Positions 35,610-44,692 are shown, counted from the first letter of the stretch. The stretch: DNA of 64,000 bases from AP-15 sp963712825 (GCA_963712825.1 CAVQJP010000008.1:21285-85284), one strand, 5' to 3'. The notes: a model not told the origin generated them from the sequence alone. Numbers and translations: made by a program.

Positions 35610-36229
35610 TGGCACTGGTTTTTCCGACTCTGCCGGGGCTTGCCTGGAGCGTCACCAAGGCGCCCACCTTTCAGACCCGGATTCAGCGCGCAGTTTCGGG
35701 CCGCGAATTGCGCGCATTGGACTATCCCTATCCGCTTTGGCAATTCACGTTGGTCTTCGCCTTTCTGCGCGACAACCCGGCCGCCGGTTTTGACGAACTG
35801 CGCACCCTGATGGGATTTTACCTGTCATGCCAGGGCGCCTTTGGCAGTTTTCTGTTCCAGGACCCGAGCGACAACCAAGTCGCCGGGCAGTACGTCGCCG
35901 AGGGTGACTCCAGCACCTCCGTGTTTCAGCTGCAGCGCTCGATGGGCACGAGCTTGCCGGGCGGGGGCTTTGCCGAGCCGATCGTCGCGCCCAATGCGGT
36001 CGGCGCTGTCTATTTCGACGGCGTCATCCAAGACGCCGCGGGCTACAGCGTCAACCCGAACACCGGCCTTGTCACGTTCGACACGCCGCCCAGCACGGGC
36101 CTCATGATAACCGCCGACTTTTCCTATTGGTTTCGCTGCCGCTTTGTCGACGACAGCTACGATTACGAGAATTTCATGTATCGGTTGTGGCAGCTCAAAA
36201 AATTGAGCTTTATTTCGGTGCGCTCGTGA
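35609..36229 (+). CDS. DUF2460 tail protein (GTA g12-like)
   Basis: A 206-residue protein of the DUF2460/TIGR02217 family, tail distal component. Landmarks are FPTLPGLAWSVTKAPTFQTR, GRELRALDYPYPLWQFTLVF and DELRTLMGFYLSCQGAFGSF, with the closing FRCRFVDDSYDYENFMYRLW. In RcGTA g12 is the distal tail protein attached to the tube end. It shares a base with the tape-measure stop, and its own stop overlaps the next gene. Confidence 0.9.
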   Translation: MALVFPTLPGLAWSVTKAPTFQTRIQRAVSGRELRALDYPYPLWQFTLVFAFLRDNPAAGFDELRTLMGFYLSCQGAFGSFLFQDPSDNQVAGQYVAEGDSSTSVFQLQRSMGTSLPGGGFAEPIVAPNAVGAVYFDGVIQDAAGYSVNPNTGLVTFDTPPSTGLMITADFSYWFRCRFVDDSYDYENFMYRLWQLKKLSFISVRS

Positions 36230-37080
36230 AACCTGCGTCGCCGGCGCTGATCGCGCTGTTGAATACCGGCATCCAGTTTACCATGGCCGACCTTTACACC
36301 TTTACCCTGGCCGGCGGCTCCGTGCTGCGCTATTCGTCGGCGCCGACCGCACTCGTCGCCAATGGCTTCTCCTTTGCCCTCGGGCCCAAATTCGAGCGCT
36401 CGAAAACCAAGACTGTGATCGGCACGCAAGTCGACGAGCTCGACATCAAAATCTACCCCGAGACGACGGATTTGATAGGCACCACTCCGTGGCTTCAGGC
36501 CGCCTGGCAGGGCCAGCTGGACGGTGCGTTATTGCAGCTCGAACGCGCCTTTATGCCGACTTACCGCGACACCAGCCCGGGAACGGTGATCTTGTTCGCC
36601 GGCCGGGTTTCCGATATCGACTGCAGCCGCACCGGTATCGACATGAAATGCCGATCGCATCTGGAGTTGCTGAACATTCAGATGCCGCGGCGGCTCTGGC
36701 AGACCTCGTGCACTCACGTCTTCGGCGACGCTATGTGCCAGTTCGACCGGTCCAGCTTGCAGGCGAGCTTTGCCTGTCTTGCCGGTTCGACCGAGACGCA
36801 GATCGTCAGCACCGTCAATCCGACGCCGCAAGGGCTTTATGCCCAGGGCACGGTCACTGCGCTCAGCGGCGCCAATGCCGGCGACAGCCGGACCATAGCG
36901 GCCATGAGCAATGGCACGGTGACGGTAAAGCTCGCATTCCTGTCGCCTCCAGCGACCGGCGACCAGTTCCAGCTGCTGCCCGGTTGCGACCGCACAATCG
37001 CGACCTGCACCAACGTCTTCAACAACGCGGTCCATTTCGGTGGGTTTCCGTACGTCCCGACCCCGGAAACCGCGGTATGA
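36226..37080 (+). CDS. DUF2163 tail hub protein (GTA g13-like)
   Basis: The 284-residue protein starts at GTG 36226 overlapping the g12-like stop (GTGA); upstream codons belong to the neighbour. Landmarks of DUF2163/phage_BR0599 proteins are TGIQFTMADLYTFTLAGG, SRTGIDMKCRSHLELLNI, SCTHVFGDAMCQFDR and PGCDRTIATCTNVFNN. In RcGTA the g13 product forms part of the tail hub and has an iron-sulfur-like cysteine set; the paired cysteines here (CTHVFGDAMC, CDRTIATC) fit that. Coupled to g12- and g14-like genes. Confidence 0.9.
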   Translation: MKPASPALIALLNTGIQFTMADLYTFTLAGGSVLRYSSAPTALVANGFSFALGPKFERSKTKTVIGTQVDELDIKIYPETTDLIGTTPWLQAAWQGQLDGALLQLERAFMPTYRDTSPGTVILFAGRVSDIDCSRTGIDMKCRSHLELLNIQMPRRLWQTSCTHVFGDAMCQFDRSSLQASFACLAGSTETQIVSTVNPTPQGLYAQGTVTALSGANAGDSRTIAAMSNGTVTVKLAFLSPPATGDQFQLLPGCDRTIATCTNVFNNAVHFGGFPYVPTPETAV

Positions 37081-37508
37081 CCGATCCGCGGCGCGCGGCC
37101 GTGCTTGTCGAGGCGGCGAGCTGGCTGCGCACGCCCTATCACCATATGGGACGGGTCAAAGGTGGTGGGACCGACTGCCTGATGCTGCTCGCCGAGGTTT
37201 ATGAGGCGGCTGGCGTCATTCCGCATGTCGACATTCCGTTTTACCCCCCGGACTGGCATCTGCATCGCGGTGCGGAACGCTATCTCGACGGTTTGACGCG
37301 ATACGCGCGCGAGATCAGCGCGCCTCCAAGCGCAGGCGATGCGGTGCTGTTCAAATTCGGCCGCTGCTTTGCGCATGGGGCGATCGTAGTAGCCTGGCCC
37401 AGGCTGATCCACGCCTGGCACAACGCCGGCGTTGTCTACGCCGATGCCGGCCAAGGACAGCTCGCCCGCCGCGCCGTCCGGTTTTTCTGCCCTTTTTCCG
37501 ACCTCTGA
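37077..37508 (+). CDS. NlpC/P60 peptidase (GTA g14-like)
   Basis: A 143-residue cysteine peptidase that cuts peptidoglycan cross-links during DNA entry. The catalytic Cys34 lies in GGGTDCLML and His100 in CFAHGAIVV, with His112 or a later residue as third. Starts at ATG 37077 overlapping the g13-like stop (ATGA). There is no signal peptide, as expected for a tail-carried enzyme. Confidence 0.88.
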   Translation: MTDPRRAAVLVEAASWLRTPYHHMGRVKGGGTDCLMLLAEVYEAAGVIPHVDIPFYPPDWHLHRGAERYLDGLTRYAREISAPPSAGDAVLFKFGRCFAHGAIVVAWPRLIHAWHNAGVVYADAGQGQLARRAVRFFCPFSDL

Positions 37509-37529
37509 AATCTGACTTGGGGCTGTTGA

Positions 37530-40205
37530 ATGACCGGCATTGTCGGCGGCGGCGCGAACGCCAAGCAGAAGACGGCGATCGGCTCGCTGCAATTCCAGAC
37601 CTCGCAAAAGGGCGGGGTAATCCCGCTTGTCTACGGCACCACCCGTCTGTCTCCCAACCTGATCGACTACGACGATTTTACCGCAACTCCGGCGAGCTCC
37701 GGCGTCAAAGGCAAAGGCGGCGGCGGCGGCAAATCGGGCAGCCAGCAATACAATTACAGCGCTTCGGTGATTGTCGGCGTCTGCCAGGGACCCGTCGCAG
37801 CCTTCGGCACGGTGTGGTGGAACAAGAATACCGGGCCGCTGAGCGGCATGCTCGGAGTGTCTACGATCAACCTCGGCGCCGACGCTCAGGCGGCCGATCC
37901 GTTCTGGGTCACCAATCACCCGGCAAAGGCGCTCGGCTATTCCGGCACTGCCAATGTCACGCTCGATAACTATCAGCTCGGCACGACCGCCAGTCTGCCC
38001 AATTTCTCATTTGAGGTGATCGGCATCGAGTCCGCCAGCGGCGTCAATGGCTTTGATGCCAACCCGGCGGCGGTCATCGGCGATTTCCTAATCAACCCGC
38101 GCTATGGCGCCGGCTTCCCCGCCGCCAATCTCGACAGCCTGACGAGCTATTCCGACTATTGCGCCGCAGCCGGACTGTTTCTGTCGCCGCTCCTCGACAC
38201 CCAGCAGGAGGCACAGCAAGCGCTGAGCGACATTGCCAAGATCACCAACAGCGCGATCGTCTGGTCGGGCGCGCTGCTGAAGATTATTCCCTATGGCGAC
38301 CAGGCGCTGAGCGCGACCTACACCCTGGTCTCGCTGACCGGGGCGATTGTCGCCGGCGACATCTTGAGCCTGACCTTTACGATCGCCGCGATGCCGGGCG
38401 CACCGGTCACGGTCGATTACAGCGCCACAACCGCCGACCAGACTTCCTACACCAGCGCCGCTGCCGGGCTCGCACAGCAGGTCGCCGGGAATGGCACGCT
38501 CAGCGGCTACGGCATCTTTGCGTCGTGCTCGGTCAATTCACTGATCATTGTCGCGCAGCAGGGTGCCGCCTCGATCGTCGGCAGCGCGAGCGGCGCCGAG
38601 ACGATCACAGTTGGGCCGACGAGCGCACCTTATACCTTCACGCCCAACACCACCGTTCTCTACACCCTCGGCGAGGATGATTTCATCGTCCAGGAATCAA
38701 GCGTCGGCACCAATCTCGGCGTGAACCCGGGCGGACCGGCGCTGCGCCAAGGCGCGGGGCCGATCACCGGAGGCTTCACCGACGATCCGGTCCACATTGT
38801 GCGCTCGACCCCGGCCGACGCCAACAACATGATTGAAGTCCAGTGCCTGGATCGGTCGAACAGCTACAACACGACGATTGTCGAAGTATTCGACCAGGCC
38901 TCGATCGACCTTTACGGCGTGCGCCGCGATACTTCCCTTAAGGGTAACGCAATCGTCGATCCGACCTACACCGGGCCGATCGCGGCCCAGCTGCTGCTGC
39001 AGCGCAGCCTGTATTTCCGTAACACCTACACATTTCAACTCGGCTGGAAATACTGCCTGATCGAGCCGATGGACTTGGTCGAGATCACCGATATGCGGCT
39101 CGGCGCCACGGCGCTGACCGTGCGCGTCACGGCGGTCGAAGAGGACGACGAGGGTACGCTTTCGATCACGGCCGAGGACTTCTTCGGCGGCTATTCGACC
39201 GCCGTGCTCTATCCAAAACAGGGAGCGGCAGGCTATGTGCCGAACTACAATTCGGCGCCCACCGATGTCAATCCGCCGCTGATTTTCGAACCCCCGGCGG
39301 GCCTGCTGTCAGGCGATCTCGAAATCTGGGTAGGCCTGTCCGGCGGCGGGAACTGGGGTTCGGCCCAGGTCTGGATTTCGAGCGACGGCAGCTCCTATGC
39401 GCTCGCGGGGACGGTCGACGGGCCGGCGACCCAGGGCGTGCTGACAGCCGACCTGCCGGCGCACGCCTCACCCGATACCGTCGATACCGTCGCGGTCGAC
39501 CTCACCGAAAGCCGCGGCGTTTTGATGTCGGTGTCCGCAACCGACGCGCAAAATCTCGTGACGTTAAGCTATGTCGGCGGCGAGCTGCTCGCCTATGAAA
39601 CCGCAAGCCTGACCGGGAGCTCTCATTACGATCTGACGACGCTGTACCGCGGCGCCTATGGCTCGGCGATCACCGACCATCCGGCCGGATCACAATACGC
39701 CTTGCTGAACAAAGCGATCGGGCATTTCCCCTATCCTGCGAATCTGGTCGGCCAGACGATTTATCTGAAATTCGTGTCGCTCAACATCGTCAACGGCGGT
39801 GTTCAGGATCTGTCATCGGTGCCGGTCTATACCTACACAATTACCGGCGCGGGTCAGGCGACCGTCACCGTTGTCACCGGCACATTCCTCAACGGCAAAC
39901 CGACCGCTGGTCTGGTTCTGCAGCGCTATGTGTTTGCCACTGCGGTGACGTTTCCGGCCGGACTGGCAGGCAGCCAAGGCACCGCCGGGACAGCGGCGAC
40001 CAGCACCGCAACTTTCGAGATACAAAAAAACGGGGCGAATGTCGGCGGGATGGTGTTCGCTCCGTCGGCTACAAGGGCAAGCTTCACGATGCCGGTCGCG
40101 ACAACTTTCAATGCAGGTGACGTCATGACTTTAGCTGCGCCGGCGACGCCGGATACGTCGCTGGCCAATTTGGCGTGGACCTTTATGGGAGCAATGGGAG
40201 CGTGA
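37530..40205 (+). CDS. Tail hub/host-specificity protein (GTA g15-like)
   Basis: The 891-residue protein starts MTGIVGGGANAKQKTAIGSL and has the long Gly/Lys segment KGKGGGGGKSGSQQYNYSAS seen in related phage tail proteins. It then has LPNFSFEVIGIESASGVNG, DANPAAVIGDFLINPRYGAG and AQQALSDIAKITNSAIVWSG, landmarks of the phage-tail_3 family to which RcGTA g15 belongs. A C-terminal beta-rich part (from about residue 580) may touch the receptor. It is shorter than RcGTA g15 and lacks an evident TIM-barrel glycosidase. Confidence 0.82.
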   Translation: MTGIVGGGANAKQKTAIGSLQFQTSQKGGVIPLVYGTTRLSPNLIDYDDFTATPASSGVKGKGGGGGKSGSQQYNYSASVIVGVCQGPVAAFGTVWWNKNTGPLSGMLGVSTINLGADAQAADPFWVTNHPAKALGYSGTANVTLDNYQLGTTASLPNFSFEVIGIESASGVNGFDANPAAVIGDFLINPRYGAGFPAANLDSLTSYSDYCAAAGLFLSPLLDTQQEAQQALSDIAKITNSAIVWSGALLKIIPYGDQALSATYTLVSLTGAIVAGDILSLTFTIAAMPGAPVTVDYSATTADQTSYTSAAAGLAQQVAGNGTLSGYGIFASCSVNSLIIVAQQGAASIVGSASGAETITVGPTSAPYTFTPNTTVLYTLGEDDFIVQESSVGTNLGVNPGGPALRQGAGPITGGFTDDPVHIVRSTPADANNMIEVQCLDRSNSYNTTIVEVFDQASIDLYGVRRDTSLKGNAIVDPTYTGPIAAQLLLQRSLYFRNTYTFQLGWKYCLIEPMDLVEITDMRLGATALTVRVTAVEEDDEGTLSITAEDFFGGYSTAVLYPKQGAAGYVPNYNSAPTDVNPPLIFEPPAGLLSGDLEIWVGLSGGGNWGSAQVWISSDGSSYALAGTVDGPATQGVLTADLPAHASPDTVDTVAVDLTESRGVLMSVSATDAQNLVTLSYVGGELLAYETASLTGSSHYDLTTLYRGAYGSAITDHPAGSQYALLNKAIGHFPYPANLVGQTIYLKFVSLNIVNGGVQDLSSVPVYTYTITGAGQATVTVVTGTFLNGKPTAGLVLQRYVFATAVTFPAGLAGSQGTAGTAATSTATFEIQKNGANVGGMVFAPSATRASFTMPVATTFNAGDVMTLAAPATPDTSLANLAWTFMGAMGA

Positions 40206-40597
40206 TGCAAATGTCGAGAATGTGGAATCTTGTCGATCATAGCTCGATCGTCGTCGGCGACGGCTTCGCCACCGCACTGACGTTAACGTTGGCAGGGCTT
40301 CTGATAGTTTGGCTGAACGGTTGCGCGGCGGTCGGGCAATATACTGCCGCTGATGCGCAGAAAGCAGCGGCTGTCGCGACCGCGGTCGGGGATACCGCTG
40401 GCGCGGCGTGCTGGCCGGTCCTCGCGACGACCGGAAACGCTCTGTCCGCGGCGGGCGACAATCCCGGCATATTGGTTGGCATCGAGGAGAAGCGCGCCGT
40501 CCAAATGGCATTGCAGAATACCGCATGCCAGCCGGTCTGGGCCGGAGTGTTGGCCGAGCTGCTCAAGGCCACTCCAGCGGCGCCATTGCTGCCGTGA
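40205..40597 (+). CDS. Small phage lipoprotein or membrane protein, unknown
   Basis: The 130-residue protein starts at ATG 40205 sharing a base with the tail-hub stop. A hydrophobic stretch TALTLTLAGLLIVWLNGC looks like a lipobox ending at Cys40 or a transmembrane helix; the N-terminal region before it is longer than in a classical signal. The mature part is Ala-rich with two more cysteines. It could belong to the lysis group. Function unknown. Confidence 0.5.
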   Translation: MQMSRMWNLVDHSSIVVGDGFATALTLTLAGLLIVWLNGCAAVGQYTAADAQKAAAVATAVGDTAGAACWPVLATTGNALSAAGDNPGILVGIEEKRAVQMALQNTACQPVWAGVLAELLKATPAAPLLP

Positions 40598-40911
40598 TCC
40601 TCCGGCCGCGGTTTTCGGCGGAGATCAATTTCGGCCATGTCATGCAGGCGGCAGTGCTGCTGCTGACCGTCGGCGGCGGGGCCGTCACGAGCTATATCAG
40701 CTTGCGCGGCGACATTGACAATCTGCGTTCCGAGCTCGAAGTCCAGATTGCCTCGCATGAATTGCGCATTGCCGAGGTCGAACGTTCGGCGGAGCAGCGC
40801 CGGCTCGACGAGCGCGACTTCCAGGCGGAAATGCGCGCCGCGCTGGCTCGCATAATCGATGCGATTGCGGAGCTGCGCACCCAGATCGTGCAGAAGCAGG
40901 ATCGCAAATGA
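40594..40911 (+). CDS. Small membrane protein with coiled coil, lysis-region
   Basis: The 105-residue protein starts at GTG 40594 overlapping the previous stop (GTGA). An N-terminal transmembrane helix (HVMQAAVLLLTVGGGAV) is followed by a long coiled coil (DIDNLRSELEVQIASHELRI). This layout resembles inner-membrane spanin (Rz-like) or holin-accessory proteins. With the lipoprotein-like gene at 41604, it could make a spanin pair; that is inference. Confidence 0.55.
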   Translation: MILRPRFSAEINFGHVMQAAVLLLTVGGGAVTSYISLRGDIDNLRSELEVQIASHELRIAEVERSAEQRRLDERDFQAEMRAALARIIDAIAELRTQIVQKQDRK

Positions 40912-40944
40912 CGCTCCGCCTCTTGTGGGTCTAAGGAGGCATCG

Positions 40945-41155
40945 ATGCTTCCCCGCAAACTGACGGCCGTTGATCCGGAGAGCGAACGACGGCTATACAA
41001 AACCGTTCGCCGCGACACGATGGACGAATGTGCCTGGCATGATCCTATCGGCAAACGTAAATACCGGGCTGTGTCTTATCAAACTCATTAATGGCGCGAG
41101 CCAAGGGTTCAACTTTGGTCCGGACGGGCTGTGCATCATCGCGGCGTCGCGCTAG
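40945..41155 (+). pseudogene. 69-residue phage protein, copy 2, frame broken by one base
   Basis: Starts MLPRKLTAVDPESERRLYKT after GGAGG and matches copy 1 at 19343 up to codon 28. Then one extra base (a T near 41029) shifts the frame. In the +1 frame it continues VPGMILSANVNTGLC and ends CIIAASR at 41155, matching the rest of copy 1. Read as printed it stops at 41089 or shortly thereafter. Either a decayed duplicate or a sequence error. Confidence 0.7.
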
Positions 41156-41346
41156 TTTAACGATATGTATTAACCCCATTCTTGTTTTCGCTGTGCAGAC
41201 CCGAATACGCCTCCGCAGCAGATACCGGCCTCCAGGTTATGACGGCCAGTCGGCTTCGGCGCGCTGAGTCGAACGTCATCTACCAGAGGGAGGCTCGGTG
41301 GCCAGCCGACGCGGTTGTGCTTCTTCATAGAGATAAGGGAGGTCCA

Positions 41347-41529
41347 GTGAAATTTCTGGATTTTGTGCTGGCGCGGCTGTCGGAGCCGTCGACCTATGCT
41401 GGGGTTGCGGCACTACTCGCGGCGGGCATGCGCGTCGACGATCCAATCTGGCAAGCCGTTTTCCAGCTGGTCATCGCCGGCGCCGGATTTGCCGCGGTTC
41501 TGATGCCCGAAAAAAGTGTCGCACATTGA
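41347..41529 (+). CDS. Putative phage holin
   Basis: A 60-residue protein starting at GTG 41347 with GGGAGGT seven bases upstream. Two hydrophobic segments are visible, STYAGVAALLAAGM and VFQLVIAGAGFAAVLM, separated by a short polar loop. The N-terminus KFLDFVLARLSEPSTYAGVA is typical of small class II-like phage holins from alphaproteobacteria. An upstream in-frame ATG at 41182 gives a longer frame, but without a good ribosome site. Its place with the spanin-like gene marks the lysis cassette. The 190 bases before it hold no supported gene. Confidence 0.65.
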   Translation: MKFLDFVLARLSEPSTYAGVAALLAAGMRVDDPIWQAVFQLVIAGAGFAAVLMPEKSVAH

Positions 41530-41603
41530 AGCAGCTGGTGCTTCACGCTTGATCGAAAGCCCAACAATCGTCATGGTGTGGGAAGAAGGGGCTGGGGGAA
41601 TGA

Positions 41604-41846
41604 ATGCTGCCAAATCGGACGATTGGCTATGCAGTGCTTGTGATAATTTTGGGCGTGGCCGGGTGCAGCACCACCCAGTCGACAGCGTGCCAGTGTCCTC
41701 GGCCGGTAAGCTATGATGACCCGACCATAAAAAAAATCACTGCGGCGCTGCGAGCGTTGCCGTCGGACAGTGTGCTGCACCAGGCGATGGACGACTACGA
41801 GGACGAGCGCGACGATTTACGCGCCTGTATCGCCGCCGGCCATTGA
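41604..41846 (+). CDS. Spanin-like outer-membrane lipoprotein
   Basis: An 80-residue protein with a lipoprotein signal: hydrophobic stretch and lipobox VAGC, with lipidation expected on Cys21. The mature part CQCPRPVSYDDPTIKKITAA ends in a helical, acidic region YEDERDDLRACI. The layout (small lipoprotein after a holin) fits an o-spanin (Rz1-like) or unimolecular spanin. No partner overlaps it; the coiled-coil membrane protein at 40594 is the nearest candidate. It is the last recognisable gene of the element. Confidence 0.55.
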   Translation: MLPNRTIGYAVLVIILGVAGCSTTQSTACQCPRPVSYDDPTIKKITAALRALPSDSVLHQAMDDYEDERDDLRACIAAGH

Positions 41847-41972
41847 ACGGCCGATATCGGCAAGAAGAAAGATGCAGGTTGCCGACTGGGACCGAGGACA
41901 CGGCCGTAACCGCTTTTAGAGCTGCTTCGGAACCTTCCTCTTCGATCCTCCGCCCGGACGCTCGTGCCGGAT

Positions 41973-43013
41973 TTACGGAGCCGGAAGCTTGACCGCGACC
42001 TGCTCGCCCTCGGCGACCAGTTCGGCGTCGAACGCGGCACTTTCTCGGACAATCTGGTCGAGGGCAGCGCGTTCATCGCCGGGTGCGCGCAACAACGTCC
42101 GATTATTCTCGTCATGGCGGACGAATTGAAACGCGACCCGATCGATCCGAGCGTCCTCGCAGATAAGCCTGACCATCATGCCGAGCCAGTCGCCGTGCCG
42201 TTGGCCGGCATGGCCGGTGTGAAACGAAAAGCTGCCGAGGCCGTAAAAGATCGGCCGACCGCGATAAACCTCAACCGCCAGCGAGTAATGCGGGCCGTGG
42301 CCAACGACGATGTCGGCACCGGCGTCGATCGCGGCATGAGCGATCTCGGTCATGTACTGCAGCACCTCGCGGCCCACACCCCAATGGCACGACGCGACCA
42401 CGATGTCTGCCGCCGCCCGCACCGCCGCGATATCGTCGGCGAACCATTTCAGATATTGCCGGTCGGCCCAGGTGATGATCTGCGGCGGCAGGCCCGGCCG
42501 GTTGGCCGGTGGCCGACCTCCATGCATCGGCACCTGATAGGCGGTGTGGCCCCGGATCACGGCGATGCCGGCCGAAGTGTCGCCTGCTTCATGGTTGGTC
42601 GGCCAGTAGACCGAGCTGCGCTGCGTAAAGCCAAAGCGCAGGCCGGCGCGTTCGAGGATCGCCGGCGCGCGCGCGGCTGCCCGGTTGGCACCGGCGCCGG
42701 CATGGGCTATGCCGACTTGATCGAGCGTCGCGATCGAGGCGGTGATCGCGGATTCGCCATAATTGACGTTGTTGGCGATGCCGACCGCTGCGATGCCCCC
42801 CGACCTCAGCGCTTCCGCGGCGACTGTGGGGTCGGCGAAAAAGCCTTCACGATCCAGCGAATGGTTCGGCGGCGGCGGGCACACGCAGCATTCAAGATTT
42901 GAGAACACGACATCCGCCGCGCGCAACTCGTCGCGCACCAGCGAGAATGGCGCCAGCGGATCGGTGACGTTCATCAAATTCACGTCGCCGGTGAGGATCA
43001 TCTTCGCCGCCAT
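41973..43013 (-). CDS. CapA family protein (poly-gamma-glutamate synthesis/metallophosphatase-like)
   Basis: The 346-residue protein belongs to the CapA/PgsA calcineurin-like phosphoesterase fold. Landmarks are MILTGDVNLMNVTDP near the start, VVFSNLECCVC, SCHWGVG, and DIVVGHGPHYSLAVEVYRG, with metal-ligand Asp, Asn and His residues. The start at 43013 has a strong minus-strand GGAGGGGAG site; open codons continue upstream to 43196 but without one. CapA proteins are usually exported for capsule assembly, whereas this one shows no signal peptide with this start. It stands alone, facing the phage-like element. Confidence 0.85.
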   Translation of the reverse strand: MAAKMILTGDVNLMNVTDPLAPFSLVRDELRAADVVFSNLECCVCPPPPNHSLDREGFFADPTVAAEALRSGGIAAVGIANNVNYGESAITASIATLDQVGIAHAGAGANRAAARAPAILERAGLRFGFTQRSSVYWPTNHEAGDTSAGIAVIRGHTAYQVPMHGGRPPANRPGLPPQIITWADRQYLKWFADDIAAVRAAADIVVASCHWGVGREVLQYMTEIAHAAIDAGADIVVGHGPHYSLAVEVYRGRPIFYGLGSFSFHTGHAGQRHGDWLGMMVRLICEDARIDRVAFQFVRHDENNRTLLRAPGDERAALDQIVRESAAFDAELVAEGEQVAVKLPAP

Positions 43014-43213
43014 CTCCCCTCCGTAGCATGCTCGACCTCTTGCGACGATAATCGCACGCTCCGAACGCCGCCACTTCCGAAAAAGCGCCTGAACCCGATT
43101 ATGGAGCATCTGTCGCCGCCTAGAGCTTGCCCAGCTCGACCGACAGCGCCTACGCTCGCCCCAACCCAGCCGGCCCGCGGGCCGGAAAGGGAACATAAGC
43201 GAAGGCAGACGCG

Positions 43214-44545
43214 ATGAGGCGGCAGCTACACCTGAACCTGTTCATCCACAGCCGCGGGCACCATGAGGCGTCGTGGCGGCACCCGGCGGCTTCGCCGTTG
43301 GCGTTGACCGACATCGGCTATTACCAGGACGTGGCGCAACGGGCAGAAGCGGCGCTGTTTGACTCGGTCTTCCTCGCCGACCAGTTGGCGCTTGGCGGCG
43401 ATGTGGCGCAGGCGGCGCGGACCTGGTTGGAACCCGTCACCGTGCTGGCGGCAGTGGCGGTGGCGACGAGCCGAATCGGGATGATCGCCACGGCCTCGAC
43501 CACCTATACCGAGCCCTTCAACCTGGCGCGCCAATTCGCCTCGCTCGACCATATCAGCAACGGCCGCGTCGCCTGGAACATCGTGACCTCGTGGCTCGCG
43601 ACCGCGGCGCGCAATTTTGGCGGCGCGGGCCAGGTGAGCCATGCCGACCGCTATGTCCGCGGCGAAGAATTTATGACCGTGGTCAAGGCGTTGTGGGACA
43701 GCTGGGCCGCGGATGCGGTCGTCGACGACCGCGCGACCGGAGAATACGCCCGGCCGGATCGCATCGCGCCGATCAATCATCGCGGCGATTTCTACCAAGT
43801 GGCAGGGCCGCTGAATCTGCCGCGTTGTCCGCAGGGAAGGCCGGTGCTGGTGCAGGCGGGATCGTCCGACACCGGCCGCCGCTTTGCCGCGCGCCACGCC
43901 GACGCGGTCTTCACTGCCCATCTCGAAAAGGCTGCCGCGCAAGAATTCTACGCAGACCTGAAGACGCTCGCCGCGCGTGAGGGCCGCAACCCTGACGAGG
44001 TGCTGATCCTGCCCGGGCTGAGCGCAATGGTCGGCGCGACCGAGGCCGAGGCGCGGCGGCTGGCGCGGGAACTCGACGACCTTACCGACCCCGAGGTCGG
44101 ACGCCGGCGGCTCTCCAACCGGTTCGGCGGCCATGATTTCTCGCACCTGGCGCTCGACCGCCCGCTTTCTCCGGAGGATTTCCCGGACCCGGATACCGTC
44201 GAGGCGGCGCGAAGCCGAACCGAGGTAATCCTGAACCTGGTGCGGCGCGACCACCCGACCCTGCGGCAACTGTTGGGGTATCTAGCCGGCGCCCGCGGCC
44301 ATTTCGTCACCGCCGGAACCCCGGAGCAAATCGCCAACCTGATCGAGCAATGGTTCGCCGAAGGTGCAGCGGACGGCTTCAACATCATGCCGCCGCTGCT
44401 GCCGGCGCAGCTCGATATCTTTGCCGCCGAAGTGGTGCCGCTATTACAGCGGCGCGGCCTCTTCCGAACGGCATATGGCGGGCGGATGTTGCGCGAGCAT
44501 TACGGCTTGCCAATGCCAAAAAGCGCCTTCGAAGCCGCGCTCTGA
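43214..44545 (+). CDS. NtaA/DmoA-family FMN-dependent monooxygenase
   Basis: Luciferase-like oxygenase that works with a separate flavin reductase. The 443-residue protein starts RRQLHLNLFIHSRGHHEASW and has the family motifs SVFLADQLALGG, ISNGRVAWNIVTS, GRPVLVQAGSSDTGR and a C-terminal GADGFN-like AADGFNIMPPLLP. Known relatives oxidise nitrilotriacetate, EDTA, dibenzothiophene sulfone or organosulfur compounds; the substrate here is unknown. It is probably alone; uvrA follows after 147 bases. Confidence 0.88.
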   Translation: MRRQLHLNLFIHSRGHHEASWRHPAASPLALTDIGYYQDVAQRAEAALFDSVFLADQLALGGDVAQAARTWLEPVTVLAAVAVATSRIGMIATASTTYTEPFNLARQFASLDHISNGRVAWNIVTSWLATAARNFGGAGQVSHADRYVRGEEFMTVVKALWDSWAADAVVDDRATGEYARPDRIAPINHRGDFYQVAGPLNLPRCPQGRPVLVQAGSSDTGRRFAARHADAVFTAHLEKAAAQEFYADLKTLAAREGRNPDEVLILPGLSAMVGATEAEARRLARELDDLTDPEVGRRRLSNRFGGHDFSHLALDRPLSPEDFPDPDTVEAARSRTEVILNLVRRDHPTLRQLLGYLAGARGHFVTAGTPEQIANLIEQWFAEGAADGFNIMPPLLPAQLDIFAAEVVPLLQRRGLFRTAYGGRMLREHYGLPMPKSAFEAAL

Positions 44546-44692
44546 GGGTCCTCTTCGTGGCCGCTATGAGCGCGTCGACCGCCTGCTTGCGCCGTCTGGT
44601 AACGAGCTCCGGGATGCGATGGGATCGCCGGGATCGTCCGTCTGTTCTCGCCCGCGGTAGCGCTGGCGGGCGTCCCGCGCTAAGTTTGTGCC

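Noticed and set aside
41847..41972. Terminator or attR at the right border
   Set aside because: A short GGCC pair near the stop lacks a T-tract, and no sequence matches the left border.
43014..43196. N-terminal extension of the CapA-like protein
   Set aside because: Arg-rich, not family-like, and the ribosome site GGAGGGGAG stands directly before the ATG at 43013.
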